A DNA stretch of 64,000 bases from Myxococcus qinghaiensis (GTDB lineage Bacteria; Myxococcota; Myxococcia; Myxococcales; Myxococcaceae). The notes beneath the pieces are model-generated. The model ran no database searches and had not been told where the DNA came from. It saw only the letters and a program-made list of their open reading frames with translations. Each line of letters starts with the position of its first letter. The first letter of the stretch is position 1. This document shows, in pieces, positions 8,104-16,647 of this stretch. Position numbers and translations under genes: made by a program. The stretch spans positions 186,001-250,000 of the forward strand of contig NZ_JAKCFA010000010.1 in the NCBI RefSeq assembly GCF_024198215.1. Reading direction: 5' to 3'.

Positions 8104-9276
8104 ATGTCATCGACGCATGCTCGGGAAGGCGGACGGTTTCTCCAGGTGGGGCAGCCGCAGGAGGCGGTGAAGAGCTTCCAGAAGGGGCTCGCCATCGACC
8201 CGGAGGACGTGGACTGTCTGCTGGGGCTGGTCCGGACGTACCTGAGCACGGGGGCGGCGGGCGACGCGGAGGCCGCGGCGTTGCGGCTCTTGAAGGCGAA
8301 GCCGGACCATGCGGAGGGGCAGGCGCACCTCGCCATGCTGAGGGCGCAGGCGGGCAACGCGGATGCGCTGGAGGCGCTCAAGGCGTTGGCCGCGGCGCCC
8401 ACGTCGGGCTACTTCGAGCGCTTCAACCTGGGCGGCCTGTTGTTGGACCGGGGCGACCTGAATGGCGCGAGGGCCGCGTATGAGTCCGCGCTCCAGGTGT
8501 CGCCCGACAGCGCGCACACGCACTTCGAACTGGGGCGCATCCATCTGCAGCAGGGCACGCCGAGCGCGGCGGTGACGCACTTCCAGAAGGCGGCCGAGGG
8601 CGCGACGCAGGAGGCGATGCCGCTGCTGATGTTGATGCGCGCGCATGCGGCGCAGGGCTCGTTGGGGCTGGGCATCCAGGCGGGGACGCAGGCGTTGGAG
8701 AAGGCGCAGGGCGGTCTGCGGCGCGCGGTGCTGGAGGACCTGTTCAAGCTCTACCTGTCGGCGGGGAGCCCCGAGGGGGCGAAGCGCTCCGCGCTGGAGC
8801 TGCGGCAGGTGGAGCCGAACCACGTGAACTACGTGTACATGCACGGCCTGGCGGTGATGAGCGCGGGCAGCTTCGCGGAGGCGAAGGCGCTCTTCGAGGA
8901 GGCGCTGCGACTGGCGCCCCGGAGCTGGCAGACGCTGCATGCGCTGGCGCAGATGCATGGAGCGCTGGGTGAGCGCGCGGAGGCACGGCGGCGACTGGAG
9001 GAGGCGGTGGCGCTGGTGCCCACCGAGCTGGGGCCGGTCAATGACCTGGCGCTGCTCCTGATGCAGGACGACGAGCATGCCCGCGCGAAGCCCATCCTGG
9101 AGCAGGCGCTGGCCGCGCATCCCGAGGATGCGACGACGCACCTGAACATGTCGGTGGCGCACTTCCTGACGGACCGTGCCGCCTGCATCCACCATGCGCA
9201 GCGCGCGCAGGCGCTGGGAGAAGGCGTCGTCCGCGAGCAGGCCGAGCGGCTGTTGAAGAAGCTGGCCGAGGGCTGA
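8104..9276 (+). CDS. Tetratricopeptide repeat protein
   Basis: 390 aa, almost entirely TPR-like helix pairs: repeated A..L..A....P motifs, for example QEAVKSFQKGLAIDPE, AAVTHFQKAAEG, AEAKALFEEALRLAPRS, AEARRRLEEAVALVP and AKPILEQALAAHPED. No signal peptide or membrane helix is apparent, so it is probably a cytosolic protein-protein interaction scaffold. No catalytic domain is fused. Partner unknown; neighbours (aldehyde dehydrogenase upstream, antiporter operon convergent) give no hint. Confidence 0.85.
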   Translation: MSSTHAREGGRFLQVGQPQEAVKSFQKGLAIDPEDVDCLLGLVRTYLSTGAAGDAEAAALRLLKAKPDHAEGQAHLAMLRAQAGNADALEALKALAAAPTSGYFERFNLGGLLLDRGDLNGARAAYESALQVSPDSAHTHFELGRIHLQQGTPSAAVTHFQKAAEGATQEAMPLLMLMRAHAAQGSLGLGIQAGTQALEKAQGGLRRAVLEDLFKLYLSAGSPEGAKRSALELRQVEPNHVNYVYMHGLAVMSAGSFAEAKALFEEALRLAPRSWQTLHALAQMHGALGERAEARRRLEEAVALVPTELGPVNDLALLLMQDDEHARAKPILEQALAAHPEDATTHLNMSVAHFLTDRAACIHHAQRAQALGEGVVREQAERLLKKLAEG

Positions 9277-9279
9277 GCC

Positions 9280-9309
9280 GCGGTGGTGGCGCTCCTGACG
9301 CCCCACCGC
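9280..9309. terminator. Bidirectional hairpin between convergent genes
   Basis: GCGGTGG-T-GGCG, 7-nt loop, CGCC-CCACCGC: an 11-bp stem with one bulged T, placed between the convergent stop codons of the TPR gene (9276) and the RCK/cNMP gene (9317). No T-run, as is common in this GC-rich DNA. Confidence 0.55.
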
Positions 9310-9316
9310 TCCTCCG

Positions 9317-10447
9317 CTACCGGCCGAACAGTCCCCAGCGCTTGGGCGTCTTGCCGCCCTGCGCGCGCGACAGGCGCTCTCCGAGGATGCGGCTCATCTC
9401 CAGCGCCACGCCCGGGTTGGCCATGACGACGCTGCGGAAGTCCTCGCGGCCCACCGCCGCCAGCTCGCAGGCCGTGGCCGTCACCGCCGTGGCCGTGCGC
9501 GGCTCGCCCGTCAGCAGCGCCAGCTCTCCGAAGAAGCCTCCTGGCTTCACCGTGGCCACGGCCTGTCCCCCCGTGTCCTTGAGCTGCACCTCGCCCGCGA
9601 GCACCACGTAGAAGCTCTCCCCCGCGTCACCCTGTCGGAACAGCTCCGTGCCCGCCGGACGCTGGAGGTGCTCCGCGCCTCGTGCCACCGCCTCCAACTC
9701 TCCCGGATTCAACGGCGCCAGGAAGTCCACCTTGCGCAACGTCGCCGCCAGCGCCGCCGCCCCCGTCGTGCCCACCGGCTCCGTCGTGAGGAACGTCACC
9801 GCGTCCGCGAGCTGTGCCCGCCTCGCGACGAGGATGATGGTGTGCCCCGCCTTCAGCACCGTGCTCCCATCCGGCAGCGCCGCCCGGCCCTGCGGGTCCA
9901 CCATGCCGATGAAGATGCACTCGCGCGGGAAGCCCTCCATCGCCCGCACCTGCGCCACCGTCTGCCCCGCCACGCGCGCACGCAGCGGCAGCGCCAGCTC
10001 GAACAGCACCGTGTCGCCATCACCCAGCGGCAACGAGCCCGCCACCTGCGGGAAGTCGATGGCCGTGGTCATCTTCGCCACCACCACCTCCGCCTCCGCC
10101 ACCAGCTCCTTCACGCCCGCCAGCCGGTAGGCCTCGCGGTAGCTCGTGTCCAGCATGCGCACCATGATGCGCGCGGGCGACATGCTGCGCACCAGCATGG
10201 CGAACGCCAGGTTCTCCGGGTCCCTCGCCAGCACGCCCGCCGCCACGTCCGCGGACGCCACGCCCGCCGCTTCGAGTACTTGAGGACTCGTCGCGTCCCC
10301 GCACACCGCCACCACGCCCACTTCCTCGAAGAGGCGCGTGCAGATGCTCGAGTCCCGCTCGATGACCGTCACGCTGTGCTGCTCGGCCACCAGCCGGGAC
10401 GCGAGCACACTTCCCACCCGTCCCCCTCCCGCGATGACGATTTTCAC
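9317..10447 (-). CDS. RCK (TrkA-N/TrkA-C) protein with C-terminal cyclic-nucleotide-binding domain
   Basis: 376 aa. Residues 1-~120 form an NAD-binding RCK_N domain starting MKIVIAGGGRVGS with the second-strand acidic ERDS. Residues ~135-220 match RCK_C. Residues ~245-365 form a cNMP-binding domain with the FFGELALLTGEPRTATA phosphate-binding cassette. RCK domains gate cation transporters in response to NAD(H), nucleotides or ions; the cNMP domain adds a possible cyclic-nucleotide input. Its start overlaps the end of the antiporter gene by four bases (ATGA), so it is almost certainly translated with it and is probably its regulatory subunit. Whether it binds cAMP, cGMP or nothing cannot be told from sequence alone. 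Confidence 0.88.
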   Translation of the reverse strand: MKIVIAGGGRVGSVLASRLVAEQHSVTVIERDSSICTRLFEEVGVVAVCGDATSPQVLEAAGVASADVAAGVLARDPENLAFAMLVRSMSPARIMVRMLDTSYREAYRLAGVKELVAEAEVVVAKMTTAIDFPQVAGSLPLGDGDTVLFELALPLRARVAGQTVAQVRAMEGFPRECIFIGMVDPQGRAALPDGSTVLKAGHTIILVARRAQLADAVTFLTTEPVGTTGAAALAATLRKVDFLAPLNPGELEAVARGAEHLQRPAGTELFRQGDAGESFYVVLAGEVQLKDTGGQAVATVKPGGFFGELALLTGEPRTATAVTATACELAAVGREDFRSVVMANPGVALEMSRILGERLSRAQGGKTPKRWGLFGR

Positions 10448-12075
10448 GACGCCTTCCTCCCGGGCTCCGCCGCCGGCTCGTCGCCGTGCGCTCCGTGCAA
10501 CACCTTCTCCAACATCAGCGTCCGCTCATCCAACTGCGCCAGCATGTGCTCCGCCGTCGTCTCGGGGATGAGCCCGCTCCGGCGCGCCACCTGCAACGCC
10601 GTGCGCTCCGCGTCGATGAGCCGCCGTCGCATGGCGATGAGGTCCCTGGCCCCCTGTGCCAGATGATGGTCATTGAGCCGCCGCAGCTCCCGCTCTGCCC
10701 GCGCGATGCTCACCTGGTACTCGCTGCGCAGGTGGTCATACGCGGCCCGGGGCACCAGCCCCTGCTCGTGCAGCGACGCCAGCTCCTGGTGCGCCGCGCG
10801 ACTGGCGATGAGCCGGCCGCGCTGCTCGGACATGGCCAGCGCCACCTCGTCCTGCTGGAACAGGCCCAGCCACTTCAGCGCGTGCGTGAGCACCAACCCC
10901 TGACCCACCAGCGACACCAGCGTCACGCCGAAGGCGATGGCCACCAGCTTCTCGCGGCCCGGCGTCGTCTCCGGAAGCCCCAGCGCGAGCCCAATGGAGA
11001 GCGCGCCCTTGATGTTGCCCACGATGAACACGTGCTGCCAGCGCGGCGGCACCGCCTCCGCCGGCCGGATGAGCCGCAGCAGCAAGAAGGGCCCGTAGAT
11101 GGCCACCGCGCGCCCGCCCAGCACGCAGCCCACGGCGATGGCCGTCTCCGGCAGGTAGCCGCTGAGCGTCTCCGGCTTGGTGGTGAGCCCCACCGCCAGG
11201 AAGAGGAAGGTGTTCACCCCGAACGTGGCGTACTCCCAGAAGGAGTGGATGGCCACGCGGCTCTGCGGGGACACGTCCTTGCGAAGCCCGACACCGACGG
11301 CCAGTCCCGCGACGACGGCGGAGATGGCGCCCGACAGGTGAATCTGCTCGGCGACCACGAACGAGGCCAGGGCCACGGCCGTCGTCACCATGATTTCGGC
11401 CAGCGGGTCCTCGGTGCGGCGGATGACGAAGGCGCCCAGCATGCCCACCGCGAGCCCCACCACCGCGCCACCCGCCGACGCGAGCAGCACCCGCGCGGCC
11501 AGCATCGGCAGGGACGGCGCCGCGGCTCCCGCCACCACGCTGGCGATGGCCGCGTAGGCCACCAGCGCCGTGCCGTCGTTGAAGAGGCTCTCGCCCTGGA
11601 TGATGCCGGACAGGCGCGGCGGCACCGGGGCGCGACGGAACGCGTAGAGGATGGAGACGGTGTCCGTCACTGCCAGGAGCGCGCCCAACAGCAGCGCGGG
11701 CCAGATGGCCAGGTCCACCAGGTAGTGCAGCGCGGTGCCCGTGGCGCCAATGGCCAGCACCATCCCGAGCGTGGACAGGATGAGGATGGGCAGGGCATTG
11801 GCGCGGATGCCATTGAGGTCCGCGGTGATGCCTCCCTCGAAGAGCAGCGCCGGCAGGCAGACGAGGAACACCACCTCCGGGTTGAGGGGTGGCACGCCGG
11901 GGAGCAGGTTGCCCACCGAGATGAGCAGCCCTCCCACCACGAGCGCCACGTTGTAGGGCATGTTCGCCCGCTTGGCTGCGATGGCCAGGACGATGGCCGC
12001 CACCATCAGTCCAATGACGAGAGGCATCTCCAAGTGCACGGCGCGCAGTCTTCCAGAACGGAAGAGCGAGGTCAC
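10444..12075 (-). CDS. CPA1-family Na+(K+)/H+ antiporter
   Basis: 543 aa with about 12 hydrophobic segments up to ~residue 405, then a soluble ~135-residue C-terminal tail. CPA1/NhaP features are clear: FEGGITADL, the ion-binding region DTVSILYAF and GESLFNDGTALVAYA with its conserved acidic residue. Role: exchange of monovalent cations for protons across the inner membrane, serving pH and ion homeostasis. The GTG start at 12075 has GAGGGG upstream; GTG 12039 and ATG 12027 are alternatives. The stop overlaps the RCK-cNMP gene, which likely controls it. The dehydrogenase gene upstream ends 40 bp before it on the same strand, so three-gene transcription is possible. Confidence 0.88.
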   Translation of the reverse strand: MTSLFRSGRLRAVHLEMPLVIGLMVAAIVLAIAAKRANMPYNVALVVGGLLISVGNLLPGVPPLNPEVVFLVCLPALLFEGGITADLNGIRANALPILILSTLGMVLAIGATGTALHYLVDLAIWPALLLGALLAVTDTVSILYAFRRAPVPPRLSGIIQGESLFNDGTALVAYAAIASVVAGAAAPSLPMLAARVLLASAGGAVVGLAVGMLGAFVIRRTEDPLAEIMVTTAVALASFVVAEQIHLSGAISAVVAGLAVGVGLRKDVSPQSRVAIHSFWEYATFGVNTFLFLAVGLTTKPETLSGYLPETAIAVGCVLGGRAVAIYGPFLLLRLIRPAEAVPPRWQHVFIVGNIKGALSIGLALGLPETTPGREKLVAIAFGVTLVSLVGQGLVLTHALKWLGLFQQDEVALAMSEQRGRLIASRAAHQELASLHEQGLVPRAAYDHLRSEYQVSIARAERELRRLNDHHLAQGARDLIAMRRRLIDAERTALQVARRSGLIPETTAEHMLAQLDERTLMLEKVLHGAHGDEPAAEPGRKAS

Positions 12076-12115
12076 GACCCCCTCGCGCGAACCGTCGGCC
12101 TGCCCGCGGGCGCGA

Positions 12116-13282
12116 CTAGCGCCTCAGGCGGAGGATGAGGTCCTTCTTCGCCCCGCAGTCCCCGCGCCCGTCGCAGTTGCTGGTGGTGACGTACAGGTGG
12201 CCGTCCGGACCCATGCTCACCTCGCGCAGCCGGCCGTACGTGTCGCGAAGGTACACCTCGTGGCGGGCGACGCGGGCCGGGTTGTCCGAGGCGAACTCCA
12301 CGCGGTGCAGGTGCCGGGAGCCCAGCGTCCCCACCAGCAGCGAGCCCTTCCACTCGGGGATGGCGGTGCCGGTGTAGAGGGCGGCGCCCCCCGGGGGCAT
12401 CGCGTCCGCGAACGTGAGCGAGGGCGTCACCCAGCCCTCGTGAATCTCGCACGAGTAGCTGCCGGGCCAGCCCAGGTTGCTCCCGGGACGCGCGAGGCTC
12501 ACCTCGTCGTGTCCCCGGCGCATCGTCTCGCCGCTCGGGCCGTGGTCCGTGACGTACAGCGTGGTGGCATCCTTCCAGTCCCAGCCCTGGAGGTTGCGGA
12601 TGCCGGTGAGGAAGGCGGGGGAGTTGGGGAAGGGGTTGTCCTGGGGGATTTGTCCTTCAGGGGTGAGGCGCAGGAGCTTGCCGGCGGGGTCATTGACGTT
12701 CTGCGAGCGGTCCGGCTCGCGGGCGTCGCCGGTGCCCGCGTAGAGCATGCCGTCGGGGCCGAAGCGCAGGCGTCCGCCGTCGTGGTAGGTGGCGGAGGGG
12801 ATGCCGCCGAAGACGACGCGGTCCAACGTCGCGGTGGTGTGGTCCTCGGAGAGGGTCCACCGCTCCACGCGGTTCTCGTCCTGGCCGCTCGCGTCGGTGG
12901 TGACGTAGACGTAGAACCAGCGGTTCGTCGCGAAGTCCGGGTGGGCGGTGATGCCGAGCAGTCCGCCCTCCGCGGCGCGGGTGATGCGCACGGTAGCCAC
13001 GGGTTGGGGCTGGAGGACGCCGGCCTTGAGCAGCCTCACGCGGCCGGGTCGCTCGGTGACGAGCGCGTCGCCCCCTGGCAGCCAGGCGATGCCCCAGGGG
13101 ACCTCCAGGCCTTCGGCGATGACGTCCACGGTGATGGGCACGGCGCCGTCCGGACCCCAGTCGTCCGCGACGCGCACGCAGTCCTGGGGAGACGCGGTGC
13201 CCTGGGACTGGCTCTTGCGACAGGCGGAGGCCGACACGGCGAGCACCACGAGGGCGGAGGCGAGCAGGCGAGAGGCGCGCAT
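12116..13282 (-). CDS. PQQ-dependent sugar (glucose/sorbosone) dehydrogenase-like lipoprotein
   Basis: 388 aa. An N-terminal signal peptide ends in a lipobox-like SASAC, predicting membrane anchoring outside the cytoplasm. The remainder is a six-bladed propeller of the GSDH family: VPWGIAWLPGGDALVTERPG, EGGLLGITAHPDF, YHDGGRLRFGPDGMLYAGTGD, NLQGWDWKD and LREVSMGPDGHLYVTTSN. These include the His/Asp/Arg-type loops associated with PQQ and calcium binding in soluble glucose dehydrogenase. Start ATG 13282 (MRASRLL) places the signal peptide first; the frame extends further upstream but that part lacks signal features. The actual sugar and electron acceptor are unknown. Confidence 0.87.
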   Translation of the reverse strand: MRASRLLASALVVLAVSASACRKSQSQGTASPQDCVRVADDWGPDGAVPITVDVIAEGLEVPWGIAWLPGGDALVTERPGRVRLLKAGVLQPQPVATVRITRAAEGGLLGITAHPDFATNRWFYVYVTTDASGQDENRVERWTLSEDHTTATLDRVVFGGIPSATYHDGGRLRFGPDGMLYAGTGDAREPDRSQNVNDPAGKLLRLTPEGQIPQDNPFPNSPAFLTGIRNLQGWDWKDATTLYVTDHGPSGETMRRGHDEVSLARPGSNLGWPGSYSCEIHEGWVTPSLTFADAMPPGGAALYTGTAIPEWKGSLLVGTLGSRHLHRVEFASDNPARVARHEVYLRDTYGRLREVSMGPDGHLYVTTSNCDGRGDCGAKKDLILRLRR

Positions 13283-13487
13283 GGGGCGATTAATGACCGC
13301 CCCTGGGGGAGCGCGCCAGCGTGACAGGGGATGGACGTGAGGGCGGGGACGCTCGGGGAGGAGTCCCTCGTCGGGAGGGTGGGCAGGCGGGCGAGCCACG
13401 CGTGGATACGCGCCTGTGTCGTCGCGAGGCGCGTGGGCACCTTCAGCGCACGGGACAACCCGTCCATTCGCAACAAGGAGACGTCCT

Positions 13488-14069
13488 ATGGCGCGCATCG
13501 CGTTCATCCTGGCAGACGACTTCGAGGATTCTGAGTTCCGCATTCCGTATGACCGCGTGAAGCAAGCGGGGCACGAGGCGGTCGTCATCGGCGTGGAGGC
13601 TGACAAGCCCGTGAAGGGCAAGAAGGGCCAGGAGGTCATCACCCCGGACAAGGCGATTCGGAACGTGTCGTCCCGGGACTTCGATGCGCTGGTGATTCCG
13701 GGGGGCTACTCGCCGGACCATCTGCGCATGGACATCGACATGGTGGGCTTCGTGCGGGACTTCTACCGCGCGGACAAGCCGCTGGCGGCCGTGTGCCATG
13801 CGCCGTGGATGTTGGTGGAGGCGGATGTCCTGGACGGGCGGACCGTCACCTCCTGGCCCTCCGTCCGCACGGACCTCATCAACGCGGGGGCTCGCTGGGT
13901 GGACCGCGAGGTGGTGGAGGACGGCAACCTCATCACCTCACGCAACCCGGGGGACCTGCCGGCCTTCAGTGAAGCGCTGCTGCGGCAGGTGGACAAGGGC
14001 ATTGCCCCGCGCATGGAGCCGTCGCGCGGGCGCGAGGCCACTTCGGAGCAGCCGTCCAGCATGCACTGA
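13488..14069 (+). CDS. PfpI/DJ-1 family type 1 glutamine amidotransferase-like protein
   Basis: 193 aa, class I glutamine amidotransferase-like fold of the PfpI/YhbO type. The nucleophile elbow AAVCHAPWML contains the candidate catalytic Cys ~103 followed by His; the conserved early Glu lies in the DDFEDSEF region and the glycine turn is VIPGGYSPD. Family members act as stress-related deglycases/proteases or chaperones in the cytosol; which activity applies here is unknown. Start chosen at ATG 13488 because AAGGAG (13475-13480) sits seven bases upstream; the frame is open further but lacks family similarity there. Transcribed divergently from the sugar dehydrogenase across a 205-bp gap. Confidence 0.9.
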   Translation: MARIAFILADDFEDSEFRIPYDRVKQAGHEAVVIGVEADKPVKGKKGQEVITPDKAIRNVSSRDFDALVIPGGYSPDHLRMDIDMVGFVRDFYRADKPLAAVCHAPWMLVEADVLDGRTVTSWPSVRTDLINAGARWVDREVVEDGNLITSRNPGDLPAFSEALLRQVDKGIAPRMEPSRGREATSEQPSSMH

Positions 14070-14079
14070 TGGAGTCACG

Positions 14080-14117
14080 GGCCACGAGCGGACGGAGAAG
14101 TGTGTCGGCTCGTGGCC
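14080..14117. terminator. Hairpin between convergent PfpI and DUF1684 genes
   Basis: Perfect 10-bp inverted repeat GGCCACGAGC / GCTCGTGGCC with an 18-nt loop, placed midway between two convergent stop codons. Consistent with a bidirectional terminator. Confidence 0.55.
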
Positions 14118-14158
14118 TGTTGGCGCAAGGCACAGCGGGATGAACAGCTTCCCGGACG

Positions 14159-15097
14159 TCAGTGGTCGCCGTAGCGCTTCTCGCCGGCTTCCACTCGGAC
14201 GGCCAGGCGGTTGCCACGGGGCGGCAGCGGGCAGGTGGCGAAACGCGTGAAGGCGCAGGGCGGGTTGTAGGAGCGGTTGAAGTCGAGCACCACCTGCCCG
14301 TCCTTCGGCATGTCCGAGTACAGGAAGCGGCCCGCGCCGTAAGTCGCGTCGCGGTTCGTCTCGTCCGCGAAGATGATGAAGAGCTGGTTGGAGCCCTCCT
14401 CCTCCACCGGCGTCAGGCGGTACTCCTTGCCGTCCACCGTGAAGACGAGCGTGCCCGGCGCCTTCATCTCCTCCGTGGTGCCCAGCACGTTGGGCACCTG
14501 GAGCGTGCGCGGAGTCGCCGAGGGCTCGAAGCGCGCGGTGACCTTCCACGTGGGGCTCGCCGGATAGGTCTCGATGCCGTGGAACTGCTTGCGCGCCTGC
14601 GCCTGCGAGTCCTTCACGCGCACACCCAGCTTGTCGCCCCGGAGGATGACCTGGAAGTTGAGGCTGCCGAGCTTCACCACATCCGGCGAGCCCTTCTCAT
14701 CCGTCTTCAGCTCGCCCCCGGTGAAGGGCTCGTTGTTGTTGCGCGTGAACCGCACACCCGACGCGGGCTGGAAGCTGACGGTGTTGCCCTTGCGCGTGAA
14801 GGTGCCGAGCTTCGCGGGCGTACCGGCCGGAAAGTCCAGGTCGCTCTCGGGCGCGGAGCCGGCGGTCTGCTCGCCCTCCTTGAGCCAGAAGAGGCCGACG
14901 AGCGTCAACCATCCCTCCTCGGACTGGAGTCGCTGGATGCGCTGCTCATGCCAGGCGCGAGTGGAGGCGGCGAGGTCTTCGGGCGTCGTGGGAGTGGACA
15001 CGGTCTTGGCGGGGGCAGCGGGTTTCGGGGGCGGGGCCTTCTGCGGGGCCGGCGCGGCCTGGAGGGCGAGGGACAGGGCCAGGGCAAGGGGCGTCAT
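14159..15097 (-). CDS. DUF1684 domain-containing secreted protein
   Basis: 312 aa. A short hydrophobic signal peptide (~1-15) is followed by an Ala/Pro/Lys-rich linker (~15-45), then the DUF1684 domain. Signatures of the family are all visible: GWLTLVGLFWLKEGEQ, the RVKDSQAQ region, GAGRFLYSDMPKDG, VVLDFNRSYNPPCAFT and TCPLPPRGNRLAVRVEAGEK. The biochemical role of DUF1684 is not established. A signal peptide suggests periplasmic location. The gene converges on the PfpI gene and is divergent from the acyltransferase-like gene. Confidence 0.88.
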   Translation of the reverse strand: MTPLALALSLALQAAPAPQKAPPPKPAAPAKTVSTPTTPEDLAASTRAWHEQRIQRLQSEEGWLTLVGLFWLKEGEQTAGSAPESDLDFPAGTPAKLGTFTRKGNTVSFQPASGVRFTRNNNEPFTGGELKTDEKGSPDVVKLGSLNFQVILRGDKLGVRVKDSQAQARKQFHGIETYPASPTWKVTARFEPSATPRTLQVPNVLGTTEEMKAPGTLVFTVDGKEYRLTPVEEEGSNQLFIIFADETNRDATYGAGRFLYSDMPKDGQVVLDFNRSYNPPCAFTRFATCPLPPRGNRLAVRVEAGEKRYGDH

Positions 15098-15210
15098 GTC
15101 GGGTGCCTCGGTGAGAGGGGGCTTCCAGCAGTGGCCCCCTGTCTAACAGGGTGGGGTGCGCGGCGCAGGGTTGCAGGCACCCGGGCTCCGTGCGAAGCCG
15201 GACACCCGCC

Positions 15211-16056
15211 GTGGAACTCGACCTGAAGCCGGCACCTCCGCCGGGTGCCTTCCGCAAGCTCGCCCTGGGGGCCTGGCGCTCGCCGAGTGACGCGAGCGCC
15301 TATGCGTCCCTGGAAGTGCGCATGGAGAAGGCCGTCGCGTTCCTGGAGGCGTGGCGGGCTCGCACGGGGCAGCGGCTCACGGTGACACACCTGGTGGCCA
15401 AGGCGTCCGCGGATGCGCTGCGCCTGCATCCCGAGGCCAACGTGCTCCTGCGCTGGGGCTCCCCCGTGCCGCGCGTGGACGTGGGCGTGTGCGTGCTCGT
15501 GGTTCAGCCCGAGGAGTCGGGCCGGGCGGACCTGACGACGGCCACGGTGCCTTGCGCGGACACGTTGTCCCTGGGCGAGTTCGCGGGGGCGATGGAGGCC
15601 GTCGTGGCCCAGGTGCGCTCGCGCAAGGACGCGGTCATCGAGCGGGGCAAGCGCCGTTCGTATCGCATCCCCGGGATGTTCATGGGGCTGGCGCTGCGGC
15701 TGTTGTCCTTCGTCTGGTTCACCTTGAACATCGACCTGCGCTGGGTGGGGATGCCCAGGGACCCGTTCGGTTCGGTGGTGGTGACGAGCCTGGGCTCGCT
15801 GGGGTTGGAGCGAGGCTTCGTGGCGACGGTGCCGTACACGCGGGTGCCGTTGATTCTCGCGCCGGGGGCGGTGCGGTCCGTACCGGTGGTGGAAGCGGGC
15901 GAGCTGGTGCCCGGGCGGATGATGACGCTGACGTGCACGTGGGATGCGCGGGCGCTCGACGTGGAGGTGGTGGCGAAGGTGCTGCGGCACGTGGGCGCGG
16001 CGCTGGAGGCCCCGGAGGAGACGTGGGGGGCTGCGAGCAGCGCGCGGGTGGGGTAG
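15211..16056 (+). CDS. 2-oxoacid dehydrogenase E2-like acyltransferase domain protein, catalytic His missing
   Basis: About 281 aa resembling only the catalytic (CAT) domain of 2-oxoacid dehydrogenase E2 enzymes: the N-terminal helix with MEKAVAFLEAWRARTG and LTVTHLVAKASADAL, the central FGSVVVTSLGSLGL..VPYTRVPLILAPGAV core, and a terminal WDARALDVEVVAKVL segment. In active E2 enzymes the last motif is DHRxxDG; here His is replaced by Ala (DARALD). No lipoyl or E1/E3-binding domain and no E1/E3 genes are nearby. It may therefore be a non-catalytic or altered-chemistry homologue. Starts at GTG 15211 or GTG 15151; neither has a good ribosome binding site, so the N-terminus is uncertain. Confidence 0.75.
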   Translation: MELDLKPAPPPGAFRKLALGAWRSPSDASAYASLEVRMEKAVAFLEAWRARTGQRLTVTHLVAKASADALRLHPEANVLLRWGSPVPRVDVGVCVLVVQPEESGRADLTTATVPCADTLSLGEFAGAMEAVVAQVRSRKDAVIERGKRRSYRIPGMFMGLALRLLSFVWFTLNIDLRWVGMPRDPFGSVVVTSLGSLGLERGFVATVPYTRVPLILAPGAVRSVPVVEAGELVPGRMMTLTCTWDARALDVEVVAKVLRHVGAALEAPEETWGAASSARVG

Positions 16057-16090
16057 AACGGGGAGCGTCGCCACCGCTGGAGGTCCCGTC

Positions 16091-16321
16091 ATGCCCGTGG
16101 ATACCAATCGTCGCGTTGCCTCTGCCCGTCCCGTGGGACGCGCGCTCGGAGGGCAGGACCGCTACGAGAAGGAAGCGCTGGAGGGTCCCGCGGAAGGTCC
16201 GCTGGCGATGACCCGGCGCCAGCGGCTGGCGGGCGGACCCAATCGCGTGGAGGGGGAGAGCCCCTTCGCCGCGAAGATGCGGAAGCTCACGGAGAGCAAG
16301 TCGAAGGACGAGGAACGCTGA
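16091..16321 (+). CDS. Small charged hypothetical protein
   Basis: 76 aa, rich in Arg/Lys/Glu, without signal peptide or membrane segment (MPVDTNRRVASARPVG..., ending in SKSKDEER). GGAGG lies about seven bases before ATG 16091, supporting translation. No known domain was recognised. It begins 34 bp after the E2-like gene and ends 25 bp before the cyclic-phosphate receiver gene, so it may be co-transcribed with both. Confidence 0.6.
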   Translation: MPVDTNRRVASARPVGRALGGQDRYEKEALEGPAEGPLAMTRRQRLAGGPNRVEGESPFAAKMRKLTESKSKDEER

Positions 16322-16346
16322 GGTCCACGGTGGAGTGGGCACGTCG

Positions 16347-16643
16347 ATGAAGGTCTATCTGGACGACGAGCGCCCCACGCCCGAGGGCTGGGTGGCGGTG
16401 CGGTGGCCGGAGGAGGCCATCGCGCTGCTCGAAGCCGGGCAGGTCGTCGAGCTCAGCCTCGACCATGACCTCGGAGACGATGAGCACGGCACGGGCTACG
16501 ACGTGCTGCTGTGGCTCGAGGAGGCGGTGGCCACGCGAGGCTTCGTTCCTCCTCGAGTCCGGGTGCACTCGGCGAACAGCTCCGCGCGCCACAAGATGGA
16601 GCTGGCGATGGAGCGCATCGAGCGGTTCGCGCGAGAGCGGTGA
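16347..16643 (+). CDS. Cyclic-phosphate-processing receiver-like (cREC) domain protein
   Basis: 98 aa, a complete stand-alone domain. It has the hallmarks of the cREC family: LDDERPTPEGW at the N-terminus, ELSLDHDLGDDEHGTGYD in the middle and VHSANSSARHKM near the end. These are a receiver-like fold in which the phosphoacceptor region is replaced by a conserved DHD and the HSxN motif. The family has been proposed by comparative genomics to process cyclic phosphates of nucleotides or RNA; this is a prediction, not a demonstrated activity here. Start ATG 16347 fits the domain; GTG 16335 is an alternative. No CD-NTase or RNA-repair partner is visible in the window. Confidence 0.8.
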   Translation: MKVYLDDERPTPEGWVAVRWPEEAIALLEAGQVVELSLDHDLGDDEHGTGYDVLLWLEEAVATRGFVPPRVRVHSANSSARHKMELAMERIERFARER

Positions 16644-16647
16644 CGGC

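Noticed and set aside
13283..13651. Upstream extension of the sugar dehydrogenase frame
   Set aside because: It overlaps the divergent PfpI gene and its residues do not form a signal peptide; the lipoprotein signal begins at 13282.
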